A stretch of DNA of 64,000 nt, taken from contig JAUCEF010000013.1 of the NCBI GenBank assembly GCA_033558025.1, positions 4,891,001-4,955,000 of the forward strand, written 5' to 3'. The DNA comes from Phytophthora sp. 'mugwort'. Lineage: Eukaryota; Oomycota; Peronosporomycetes; Peronosporales; Peronosporaceae. Position numbers and translations under genes: made by a program. The notes beneath the pieces are model-generated. The model was not told the DNA's origin. It made no database searches and saw only the letters and a program-made list of their open reading frames with translations. The stretch's first letter is position 1; every line of letters begins with the position of its first letter. Shown here piece after piece: positions 33,301 to 42,534 of the stretch.

Positions 33301-35470
33301 AGCAGTGGCAATGTCGACGCTGGTATTATAAGAGCCGGAAGCAGTAGCAGTGGCTTGCACTCCATGTTAAGTGCCTCCTACAGCGTCGCAGCCGCTGCTG
33401 CTAGCTCGGCGTCGTCATTATCAACGGCTTCTGCTCCAACACCCAAGATGCTGGTCATGGACGCTGACCTATCCATCTTTTTCAGCAGCGTCGACCAAAT
33501 CTACACGCTTAACCAGCAGCTTCTGGACCATTTGTCGCGCCATCTAGAAGAGTCCAGTGCAACATCGCCACTACCAGCAAGTGCTGAAAATGGCCAAAGT
33601 ACGCAGCGGGAAGGAGAAAGCGTTGATTTTCCTGGCGTACGAGTGCACCGCGCTGGTGCGATCTTCCATGCGTATGCACCGTTGATGCAGCTTTACACGT
33701 CGTACGCTAGTCGCCACAGTGCCGCTTTAACGGCATTGGATTCACCCCAGTTTGCTGGATTTCTACGAGAATTACCTCCCGAGGCTGATGTGACTCGTCT
33801 AAGGCGTTATCTGAACATGCCCGTCGAGCGGATTCCGCGCTACAAAATGCTTCTGCAAGAGCTGCTCGGATCTACTCCACCAGAACACGTCGACTTTACA
33901 CCGCTGCAGGCGGCGATCCGCAGCGTGGATAGAGTGGCCAACAAGATCGAGGAGATCAGTGAGAGACGTGAGAACGCACGCACACTCGCGACTGTGAGTG
34001 CAAAAGTGGGGATTGATCTCGCTGGCCGACACTTCGTTCGCGATGGAATGCTGCGCAAAGTTTGCCGTAGCAAGGTGCAGATGTATTACTTCGTGCTGCT
34101 GGAAGACGGTAAGGATGGATCGTGTTGGGTCGCGAGCTATGTACCTATGCAGTTACTTACAGGGATTGTTGCTGACGTGGTTGTTTTAGCGATGGTGTAT
34201 GGGCGGCAAGGTGGCCTGCACAAAAAGTTCCGCTTGATTGATCTCTGGGAGTGCAAGGTGTCGGAAGATACGGAGACGATGCCGGGGGTTATTACGACCG
34301 TCGTGAATTCAAGCAAGTGAGTATTACTCACTTTGAGGTATGAACGAGTATCAATTAACTAACCGTGTGGATACTTCTACTGCCTTGCTGAAACTGTACA
34401 GTGCGTTCTGCTTCTATTCTCCCCTTAAGTCATTCATCCTCTTGACCGAGTCAGAACAAGACAAAAAGGGGTGGACAACTGACGTTCGCGAGTGCATTGA
34501 CCGAAATCTGTGTGGCAAGACGCACCCACGTCGCGCCAGTGTTCGTTCGGAGCTACTGACAGATAATGACGACGATTCCTCCAGTGGATACGAGCTTGAA
34601 GGAGGCTTTGTCATCAAGAATGGCTGGCTGAATGTGTCCGGGGGCGCCGTGGTGACTCCAACTGGTCCTTACGGAAGCAGTCCGACTTCGAACAGCAGTG
34701 TGGGCAAGAAGCCTCGACGATTGTGGATCACGTTGACGCTACAAACGGTCTCACTCGGCTCCACTTTCAAGACAGCGCAGCCGGAGGAGATGATCCCGAT
34801 CGAGTTGTGCGAGGTGGCCTCTCTCAAAAACGATAAATGCTTTCGACTGCAGTTCCTTCACGATACGGTGAGTGGACAACTTCAACTTGCTGTCAGTTGG
34901 CCTCATTTTACTCGCTCACATTGTTTGATTGCCCTCTCGGTTTGTTCCTGTACGACGTTACAGAAGATGCGAGTGCAGACGACGTATGTGTTTGAAGCGC
35001 TATCTCTGGCGGAGAGAGAGGAATGGGTTCGCGCGCTGACGCACTGTATCTCTGGGGGCGACGAGCTGGACTTACGCCGCCGTAGCCTCAAAACGGCGAC
35101 ATTGGCGCCGATCTTCATGTTCGACAAGGTTTCAAACGTCTGCACCATCTGCACGCACAGCTTCGCGGTGTATCGGCCGCGCCATCACTGCAGGTACGGA
35201 CAACTGGGGACTCTAATGGAGGGAGCAACTGATTTATCTTTTTCATTTGACACATTGGGCCGTCGCCTCGCCGTGCCGTCGCTAACTGGTCTGCTGTTGC
35301 TGAACCTCGTGTGGTCTCTGAACAGATTGTGCGGCTCGCTCGTCTGCGGCAATTGCTCGAAACGGCGCTGGACGCTCTCGTACAGCTCGAGCAAGAAGGC
35401 GTCGCGCGTCTGCGATAGCTGCGCCTTGTCGACCATGAGCATCACACGGTCGTTTGCCGACGAAATGTAA
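30391..35470 (+). CDS. RhoGEF with duplicated DH/PH/FYVE modules
   Basis: Five exons: 30391-34108, 34190-34316, 34402-34867, 34979-35193, 35326-35470 (about 1,556 aa). Intron 1 (81 nt) keeps the frame open; removing it joins VLLEDA to MVYGRQGG inside a PH domain. The last intron restores the second FYVE motif RHHCRLCGSLVC. Intron 3 could end 15 nt earlier. Order: DH1 about 103-327 (EICETEKSYV, PIQRIPRYKLLLERL); PH1 about 337-463; FYVE1 about 494-556 (RRRHHCRRCGAVVCDTCS); PH2 from about 569, split by a serine-rich insert; DH2 about 890-1190 (EIIRSEESYV, MPVERIPRYKMLLQELL); PH3; PH4; FYVE2 at the C-terminus. Family knowledge: DH domains exchange GDP for GTP on Rho GTPases; FYVE domains bind PI3P on endosomes. 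The FGD-like layout suggests actin control at endosomal membranes (inference). Confidence 0.85.
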
Positions 35471-35960
35471 AGTCAAACCCCTGCAAAACGACAAGTACCT
35501 ACCACAGCGCATCTTCAGAAATCTGGTCTGAGAGAGCATTTGTTTGTGTAACTGCCCGTAAAATATAGTCGAAACCTGTATCTATTTATATCGATGGGTA
35601 ACGTCGCGGCGACCAAGCAGCAACCCCCAGACGGTCTGGCAGACCGGATGTCCTGTCACCAACGTCGAAGTTGGCTAACGCACCAGCTCTACTGCTGAAT
35701 TGGAAGGTGCAGCTCGCGTGGCTATCCTACTATTACTGTATTCCCTACATCTTATAGGCGAGAGCTCAAGCTATTTCAACATGCATGCCGACCGATCTGT
35801 ACCTCACTTTAGTCCGTCTGTCAGCTTGACGCGTCTTACACTGGGCCGGTGCAATAGCGCCCCCAACGTCGGGGGCGGAAAGAATCAATCTAGCGGCTGT
35901 AAAATTTGTGGCGGCTTCATCATGGTGCATCCATCTGATTTCCCCTCACTGAGCACTGCT

Positions 35961-35989
35961 ACCATGTCTGCTCAGTGAGCAGACATGGT
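35961..35989. repeat. Perfect 14-bp inverted repeat with a single-base spacer
   Basis: accatgtctgctca / tgagcagacatggt around one g. It sits in intergenic DNA about 530 bp upstream of the coiled-coil gene. It could be a dimeric protein-binding site or a template-switch scar. Confidence 0.85.
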
Positions 35990-36184
35990 CGCGGACAAAG
36001 CCACTGTGAGCTTCAATTTATACCTCTTCAAGCCACAATCATGGCGGCCGAGCCAGCGAGTGGCCTGGTCGCCACACGGGCTGCGCTTGCGCCACCTGAC
36101 GAGAGACGCTCGAGATGACGACTCGGACGGTCTTTGATGTAGCGTCCGTCGCTGTCGCCCAGTTGCGCCTTTCATTTAAGGCGG

Positions 36185-36225
36185 CGATTGGCGGATCGAG
36201 AAGCCCTACCGTACACTTATTGGCT
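36185..36225. promoter_or_regulatory. Two inverted CCAAT boxes
   Basis: attgg at 36187-36191 (cgattggcgg) and 36220-36224 (tattggct), 33 bp apart, about 300 bp upstream of the start at 36523. Paired CCAAT boxes often bind NF-Y in eukaryotic promoters. Support is from motif only. Confidence 0.3.
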
Positions 36226-36522
36226 AAAACCCGCTCTGGCCACTGACACTCGTTTTTTTAGAAGCCAGTCGCTTTTGCCCTCGCTCGCCAGCTCGGGGTC
36301 ATTCTCCATACTGCGCGACTTGCTCTCTTGCGTCGGCTATCGGCGGGAAGGACGGACGTACTAATCGCTAGTTCAATTGCAGGCTTTGTTTGCTGTTCCC
36401 CTCGCCCTTAACAGAGAGGTATTCGACGCCTAATAAGCATCGACCGCCGCAGCGGACGTCGTCCCGCTACCTCCCGCACTCTTCCACTACGCGCCGCCGG
36501 TCGTAGTACAATTGCTACTCGC

Positions 36523-38478
36523 ATGCCGCTCTTCTCCCGGTCCTCGGAGCGGAAGTCACGGCCCGCCAAGTCCAAGTCGCATCGCTTCTCGCTGCGCAAG
36601 CACCACCATCACCATTCGGACGCTGACGCAGACTCCGTCGCTCACCTCAGCAGTAGCCACAGCAGCCATTCGGACAGGAAAGCGCGGCGCCAGACACAAC
36701 CCACTACGCGCGAGCCCGAGCGGACCATCGTCGTGTCTCACGTACCGTCCAACGCAGCCTCGATTATTGACCCCAAATCGCTCCAGGCGCCGCCGTCCAA
36801 CCTCTCGTCGTCCGTCCGATCCTCAGCCTCCACGCTTCGTAGCACGAGTCCCACACTTCACGAGAACCTGTCGGGTGGAGAGAACGACACAGAGATCTCA
36901 GAGATCTCGGAGGAGTCTGAAGCCAGGGACTCCATCATCACGCCGCCTCAAAGCCGCGTACGTAGCATGCGCAACAGTCGACACAGTGCTTCCACCCCCG
37001 GACAGACACCGTCGCGCAGCAGTGGCAACAGCCTCGCGGAGTACCGTCAGCTTCAATGCTCCATGTCATACAAGAACCGCGTCAACAGCGACGCGTACCG
37101 AGGAAACAGCAGCACGTCCAGATCCAGTGACTCCAGAATCAGTGAGCGCATGAGCGACATGCGGACGTCTCTTGTCGAGGGATTTCGCGCCACTAACTCC
37201 TCGGTACGATCGTCCGACGGCCACAGCCTGCTTAACGCACGGATATCCGAATCGTCCACGGCGATTACCACTGCAGTATCCTCTGCAATGCCTACCCCAG
37301 TTCATGCAGCTCCAGCAGCTCCTATTCCTTCTCCGGCTTCTCGTATTTCTGAGGTATCGACTTCATCTGCTACCTCTCGAATGACCGAAGCCAGTGTAGC
37401 AGCTCTCCAGACGCGCCGCGCTTTTCAGCAAATGGTTTTGGCTATGGAAGACGAGGATTCAGGTGACGAGTACGACTCGGACAATGAATGGCGGACTAGC
37501 AGTGCCGAGAGCTCTGCAGCCAGCTCTGGCGTCGTACGACTCGGCGCAGATGAGTACAGGAAGTTCCAGTTTCGTCTTCGACAGCTCGAGGAGCTTACAG
37601 CAGAGCAGTCGAGGAAACAGGCAGACATGGAGCAGACTATTGAACAGGAAGTACAGAGCAGGACCCAGAAGGTCGTGGAGGCCATGGAGAAGCAGATCAG
37701 CATGTACAAACAGGCAAAGGAGCTCGAGTGCGAGCGTGAAGTGCAGCGACGAGTGTCGGAGCATTTGGACAACCCTAGATTGAGTCGTAGTACTAGCCGG
37801 GCCAGTTTGACGCGAAGATCTTCGGCGTACGTCCTGCACACGAGCAGCAGTGTCAGCAGCTTCCGGGACAGTTACAACATCTCTAGCAGCATCAAGGAGG
37901 AAAGCAACTCACTCGAGAAACTTCTCCACCCGCGACGTTCACGAAAGCGTCTTGAACAGATGAAAGAGCGTGAGGAAGCACAGAAGCGGGAGATGGAGCA
38001 GTTCCGGGAGTTTATCCGTACCACTGAGATGCGCGTGACACAGACGCAGGGCATGGACGGTGTCATGTCGACGGCACAGCTGGAGAACGCCAAGAACAAA
38101 CTCGAGGAGCTGGCAGACCCGCTTCTGCCCGAGTCGCTGCTGCAGTCGTCGCCGTCGGAGCTCATCGAGCTCATTTGCGTGCTGCGCAAGAACGGCCGTG
38201 AGCAGGAGAAGCAAATAGAAGAGGCCAAGGGTCTCGTTACCGCCGCGATCGAAGCGCGCGAAGACGCCGAGGCCACTGCACGCGAAGCTGTGGAGATCAC
38301 GCTCATGCTGGACACTAGATTAGACCGCGCAGTGCGCGAGGAGCAGAAGTTGGTGTGGCAGGCGCGCAAGCTCTCGGCAGCCGACGAGTTCCGACACGTG
38401 CGGGAGACTCGCGGAATCAGTGCAGGGTCGTCCGATTGGCAGCTCGGCACGCCGGCGTCGTCGTCGGTGCTCGACTAA
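36523..38478 (+). CDS. Serine-rich coiled-coil protein, function unknown
   Basis: Intact 651-aa single-exon ORF. Residues 1-60 are basic with a His run and an S/R pattern. Residues 60-330 are disordered and very serine-rich with many RxxS and SP sites, typical of a phosphorylated scaffold. Residues about 340-420 form a coiled coil (FRLRQLEELTAEQSRKQADM), 470-510 a second charged helix (RRSRKRLEQMKEREEAQKRE), and about 530-630 a third helical region (LLPESLLQSSPSELIELICV, then REDAEATAREAVEITLMLDT). No catalytic motif, signal peptide or membrane segment. I do not recognise the family. A cytoskeletal or membrane-trafficking scaffold is only a guess. The stop codon lies about 100 bp from the left end of the Harbinger transposon. 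Confidence 0.75.
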   Translation: MPLFSRSSERKSRPAKSKSHRFSLRKHHHHHSDADADSVAHLSSSHSSHSDRKARRQTQPTTREPERTIVVSHVPSNAASIIDPKSLQAPPSNLSSSVRSSASTLRSTSPTLHENLSGGENDTEISEISEESEARDSIITPPQSRVRSMRNSRHSASTPGQTPSRSSGNSLAEYRQLQCSMSYKNRVNSDAYRGNSSTSRSSDSRISERMSDMRTSLVEGFRATNSSVRSSDGHSLLNARISESSTAITTAVSSAMPTPVHAAPAAPIPSPASRISEVSTSSATSRMTEASVAALQTRRAFQQMVLAMEDEDSGDEYDSDNEWRTSSAESSAASSGVVRLGADEYRKFQFRLRQLEELTAEQSRKQADMEQTIEQEVQSRTQKVVEAMEKQISMYKQAKELECEREVQRRVSEHLDNPRLSRSTSRASLTRRSSAYVLHTSSSVSSFRDSYNISSSIKEESNSLEKLLHPRRSRKRLEQMKEREEAQKREMEQFREFIRTTEMRVTQTQGMDGVMSTAQLENAKNKLEELADPLLPESLLQSSPSELIELICVLRKNGREQEKQIEEAKGLVTAAIEAREDAEATAREAVEITLMLDTRLDRAVREEQKLVWQARKLSAADEFRHVRETRGISAGSSDWQLGTPASSSVLD

Positions 38479-38604
38479 GTCGCTAGCACGGTTGATGTTG
38501 GTGTTGGTGCGTCCTTAAAGCGTCGGAGGCTCGTAGAGAGCTACACTAGCAGCCACGCCAGTGTACTATAATCCATATAAAAAGTTCCAACGTGCTGAAG
38601 TCAC

Positions 38605-38645
38605 TAGAGACTTTAGATTCTGGACTAACTCAGCGCTTTTGGAAC
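38605..38645 (+). repeat. Harbinger left terminal inverted repeat
   Basis: Reads tagagactttagattctgga then ctaactcagcgcttttggaac. Its inverted partner at 41584-41626 differs at few positions and has one extra base in the act/aact step. Confidence 0.85.
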
Positions 38646-38808
38646 AAATATTCGTACTTAGCGAATCCAAAACAGTCGGTACACTCATGTCTTGGAATAC
38701 CTCTATGGTTTTACATCCTTACGAATCCAAGGCAGAAATTCTACCAGATTGAAGAGGTCAAGTTGCCGTTGCAGTTGACAATCGCAAGCCAACTCGTAGT
38801 CGGGGGAG

Positions 38809-39785
38809 ATGACAGCGTCGGGCAAGCGCAGCGGCACGTCGTGGAAGCGTCCAGGGCTGCCTCCGTCCAGCAGTAAGGCGCAAGTCGTCGAGACGCAGCA
38901 GCAAGGAAGAGTGGCAATTCCCGCAGCCACTGAGGGTGCCGACAGCGAGGCACCCCCCTACGACGAAGAGAGTATATCATCTGCTGCCACTGCTAGCCAA
39001 GTTGCCGACCTCACCTCGGCGCTGCGAAATTCAAGACCGCCCAGTCGCCGCCAAGACCCCTCCCAGTCGAAAGGTCATTGTGGATGGATGACACGGACGA
39101 CACGGTGACGTCAAAGACCAAGATGGCCGAGCAACCCGAGTCAAAGCCGAAAACACAAGCCAAAAAGAATCAAGTGACGGACAAGGTGTCGAGCAAGCCA
39201 AAGTCGAGTCCGCCAAAGACGTCGTCGGAGAAAAGGGCTCAGCCGAGGTATGATGCCGAAGGTGCTGGTGAAGGCGAGTACGAGAATGATGAGACGGGTG
39301 CTGATTATATGACCAACCGCCGCCAAAAGCGAACGGTTTACCGCACCAAGGAAAACAGTTTGTTGATGCAAGAGGTCTTGGAGACTATGGAATTTTTGTT
39401 TTTTTTCCAACCGGGTGAGAAGGAGTCCAAGACGGAGTGCTGGGTCAAGATCTCCGAACACTTGGCAGCTGTGCTAAACCGAAAGGTCAGCCCTGATTAT
39501 CTTCGAAAGCACATCAACAAGCTGGAAAAGGCGTACATGAAGGAAGTAAACGCTGATCGTGCGGGTTCAGGTACTGTACAAATTATATCGGTGATACTAA
39601 TATGTAGCAGCAGAATTAACTGCATGTGATAATAAAAGATATTGCCAGGCCAAGAACCGAAAAAAGACAACAATGAGCAAGAGCTTGAACAGTTGATGAG
39701 TCGCTATGTTGGCCTCAAGGACCGGAGGACATGGAAAAAAGCGGATCGTGCCGAGGGTCGAATCAAGAAGGTCGAGGCAGTCTGA
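38809..39785 (+). pseudogene. Harbinger Myb-like accessory protein gene, damaged
   Basis: A first open part (38809-39020) is S/T/P-rich. A frame change near 39020-39070 moves to the frame starting WMDDTDDTV. A basic segment then leads to a trihelix/Myb-like helical block (KENSLLMQEVLETMEFLFFF, CWVKISEHLAAVLNRKVSPD and YLRKHINKLEKAYMKEV, 39343-39550). An intron 39571-39648 (78 nt, GT...CCAG) joins GSG to QEPKKD and on to a charged helix ending at a stop near 39785. More of the old protein is readable to about 40080 in other frames. Family knowledge: Harbinger Myb-like proteins bind element ends and carry the transposase into the nucleus. Inactivated by the frame change and early stop. Confidence 0.6.
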
Positions 39786-40267
39786 ACTGGAGGCGCAGCT
39801 ATTCGTGATGCGGCTGTCAGCGTCGAGCGCCCACACAAGATTAAAGACGGCAACATCCAGCATATTGATCCGCTTGCGTTTCTGAAAACGCTAACGAAGA
39901 GCTGAGAGAGAATCGAGAATCGAGTGCACGATATTCGGGAGCGCGAAACTGAGAGCGTGCAAGTGCCGTGCAGACACAACTTCGCCTTGCTGAAATGGAG
40001 CAAAACAACACGAGAATGATGCTTCAAATGGCAAAGGTTTTTGAAGCCATTTTTGAAACAGACCTCCTATAGCGTAGAGACTGCCGACTAAGCAGAGCCA
40101 TTTTGCTATTTGCCACCTGAGCTGAATAAGCTCCAACGCTTAAGCTACGCAGAACGAGTGCAGCAAACATAGGAGATCAAACGAGATAAGGGAAACGTAG
40201 CAGCAAAGGCCACCCAGTCTTTTATTTCAGTAAATGAGAACGATTATCGTCACGCTTGCATGATATG

Positions 40268-41342
40268 TTATTCTGAATCATCGTCCGGATCGCTCCCATC
40301 CCAACTCGACAAATCTGACTCGTCCTCAAAGAAATTGATCTCCTCGGCAGAGCTGTATTCCGCTTCATCAACGTCACCATCGGTTGAGAAATCAGCAAGA
40401 TATATTTCCAGAGTCGGCAACCGGCAGCGAAAATACTTGGTCGCTTGATTGCGCCGCCGAATGCACGACAAACAGTTCACGAAAAATGCAGCGACGATGT
40501 ACATCGGGCCCGGCGGCGACTTAAATACTTTCATGTTGCATCGCAGCTAAAAAAACTTCACTTATCGAACTACCCACACAAAAAAACACTCCACGGCGAT
40601 CCGAGCTCTACTCAAGTCTCGGTTGAAACGCATTTGCGGTTGCGTAGGCGCTGCACTTGCAAATGGCGTTACCAGCCAGCTGCGAAGAGGATAACCTTGG
40701 TCTCATGGATCACATATCCAGGATACCGAGCAATCTTTTGCTCTATTCCACTCCTTGCAACATGTACGCGTCGTGGCGGCGGCCTTCAAATGGCCCAACG
40801 AGCGAGACGATCAGTCCGTTTACCAGCGTGACGCTCTGGAACTTGTATGCAGTGAACCTTTTTGTGATCGCTGTAAGCTTGTTCCTGATACCAAGTCGGA
40901 CGGCAGATCGGGCGAATGGTCCCATCAATAAATCCAAGGCAACTTGACAATCACCCGACCTTCTCAAAGATGGCGTCTGCTGAGCGGCGGTGGTATCGAT
41001 CTACGATGCGTTCGTCGAATGTCATCTTTGTTTTATCCTGTTGTATACGCGCATCACAGTGACGTTGATTGTCGAGCTCAACACGCACTCTCGTCGTCCA
41101 AACTCTCCCTCGAGGTCCTTCAACCGGCTAGGATAGCCAAGTCGCCGCAGAAGGAGGCACAGCGCTTCTTTCCGCGGCACAGGGCAGCCTTGAGCTGTGT
41201 AAATGTACGGCGGCAGGTTTAATGCTTCATCCAGCTGCATAATTTCATCGGGTAAGAAGCGAAACGACGTCGGCAGGTGGCAGCATGGAGTCTTTGAAGC
41301 GAGAAGCGCCGCGCCACAAGCGGTTCGTGGTCTTGGAGCCAC
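40268..41342 (-). pseudogene. Harbinger DDE transposase, damaged
   Basis: N-terminal part from 41342: FRFLPDEIMQLDEALNLPPY, then KEALCLLLRRLGYPSRLKDL, then FGR. The catalytic part at about 40850-40945 has LGFIDGTIRPICRP (first Asp). In the next frame come KFQSVTLVNGLIVSLVGPFE and GRRHDAYML, with the usual second Asp at RHDA. The C-terminal part at 40268-40534 has MYIVAAFFVNCLSCIRRRNQ and LPTLEIYL, then an acidic tail. Two or three frameshifts separate the parts. The converging Myb-like gene and TIRs confirm the family. Confidence 0.8.
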
Positions 41343-41583
41343 CTCGCACAGATGTAGTGTAGTAAATGACGCACAGCGTCAAGGGGCGGAATCCCCATCG
41401 AGCATGGCCGCTATCATGAAATTCAACTCTCGTTCTGTGACTTGCATCATTCCAGGTCGTAGCGTGAAACTTCTATCTTTTCGTGGCGCGCGCACCCGGC
41501 TGTCAGCTTTAGTTCAGTTGAGATCGTCCAGGTTGCTGAAGTTCAAAAGGATTTTGGACCAATTCTTTTGGAACAAGTGCATA

Positions 41584-41626
41584 TGTTCCAAACGTGCGGA
41601 CTTAGTCCAGAATCTAAAGTTCTCTA
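41584..41626 (-). repeat. Harbinger right terminal inverted repeat
   Basis: Inverted partner of 38605-38645. It lies only about 150 bp upstream of the TSR2 start codon. Confidence 0.85.
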
Positions 41627-41775
41627 CTAAGGTCATGTTGAACTTGACTGCAACATCAGTTTTAAGTACATAGACGTTCTCTGATTGGTTGAAATCGCTT
41701 CTGTCGAGGAATGGCCTCCATGCGTCCCATTTTGTAGTTGAGCAGACACTTCGGTTTGCGTATCAAATTATCATA

Positions 41776-42420
41776 ATGAGCGCCATGGAGAACGTTCTGC
41801 TGGCGGTGGCGCGTGAGCACTCGGAGCAGTTTGCGGCCGGCACGATTAAGTCGCCGTGGGACTACTTCGAGTACAGTGTGAAGCTGGCGCTAGCGCGTTG
41901 GACGGCGCTGCGCATGGCCATTGAGGGCGAGTGGGGCGGCGGCGACACGCGCCGCAAGTACGAGATTTTGCTGGAGGAGATCCTTAACGTGTTCAAGTAT
42001 AACAAGGCAGTGTACGCAGACGCCATGGCTGACAACATTGGCGATTACGTGGAGACAGAGTTCGGGCTCATCTGTGAGGACGGCAGCGTCGAGGAGATTG
42101 CAGAGCTGCTCACGGTGCTGGCGGACGAGTGCAAGAAGGCGCAATACGACCGTGTGAAGGCCATGCACGACCAGGTGCATTCGCTCTTCCCTATTGACCT
42201 CAAGGCTGCCAAGGTTAAGACGCAGGACGACGGTGTCGGCCTGGCTGAGGGCAGCGCACAGGCTTTGGAAGTCATCAGCGAGGAGGCTGGAGCTGACTTG
42301 CACGAACCGGACGAGCCTCTCGTCGATGAAGACGGATTCACGATGGTGCGTCGCTCTGGACGGCGAAAGATGCCCACGAAGTTTTACGACCCGTCGGCCG
42401 AGTTCCCTGGAGCGGCATAA
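41776..42420 (+). CDS. TSR2: Pre-rRNA-processing protein TSR2 homologue
   Basis: Intact 214-aa ORF. Residues about 15-115 match the TSR2 helical domain: ARWTALRMAIEGEWGGGDTR, the aromatic/Leu-rich helix following it, YVETEFGLICEDGSVEEIAE and the LADECKKAQYD helix. The C-terminal half is acidic and ends with DEDGFTMVRRSGRRKMP, the DxDGFTxV motif found in many TSR2 proteins. Family knowledge: TSR2 escorts ribosomal protein eS26 (Rps26) into pre-40S particles and supports 20S pre-rRNA maturation in nucleus and cytoplasm. The start at 41776 (MSAMENVLL) is chosen because the domain follows directly; an in-frame ATG at 41689 would add 29 residues of non-domain sequence. It converges with Ku80, leaving 114 bp between stop codons. 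Confidence 0.88.
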   Translation: MSAMENVLLAVAREHSEQFAAGTIKSPWDYFEYSVKLALARWTALRMAIEGEWGGGDTRRKYEILLEEILNVFKYNKAVYADAMADNIGDYVETEFGLICEDGSVEEIAELLTVLADECKKAQYDRVKAMHDQVHSLFPIDLKAAKVKTQDDGVGLAEGSAQALEVISEEAGADLHEPDEPLVDEDGFTMVRRSGRRKMPTKFYDPSAEFPGAA

Positions 42421-42534
42421 ACTGCTGCAACTGTGCCATAAAATCAAGTTTTGTTTTGCAGCACGCGCTGCTTAGGCTGTTAGCAATGACATTCATCACG
42501 TACGTACTCTCACTTATGTAATTCCCCCTAGTGC

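Larger units (their letters stand above)
35471..36522. other. 1.05 kb intergenic region with a short-loop palindrome
   Basis: Contains a 92-codon plus-strand open frame (35700-35978) of unknown meaning, a perfect palindrome at 35961-35989 and two inverted CCAAT motifs (attgg at 36187-36191 and 36220-36224) upstream of the next gene. No recognised gene. Confidence 0.45.
38581..41646. mobile_element. PIF/Harbinger transposon with long terminal inverted repeats and two genes
   Basis: Ends match in inverted orientation over more than 40 bp: left 38605-38645 and right 41584-41626 share the core ctttagattctggactaa and tttggaaca. Weaker matching (aagttc.aac.tg) extends outwards to about 38581 and 41646. 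Inside, a Myb-like protein gene (plus) and a DDE transposase gene (minus) converge, which is the classic two-gene Harbinger layout. The three-base target duplication could not be fixed. The element fills nearly all the space between the coiled-coil gene (stop 38478) and TSR2 (start 41776). Confidence 0.85.

Noticed and set aside
37872..38450. Minus-strand serine/cysteine-rich ORF of 192 codons
   Set aside because: Antisense to the coiled-coil gene; reverse reading of repetitive Glu/Arg codons gives Ser/Cys-rich text.
41890..42447. Minus-strand ORF of 185 codons
   Set aside because: Complete overlap with the well supported TSR2 gene on the plus strand; composition shadow.
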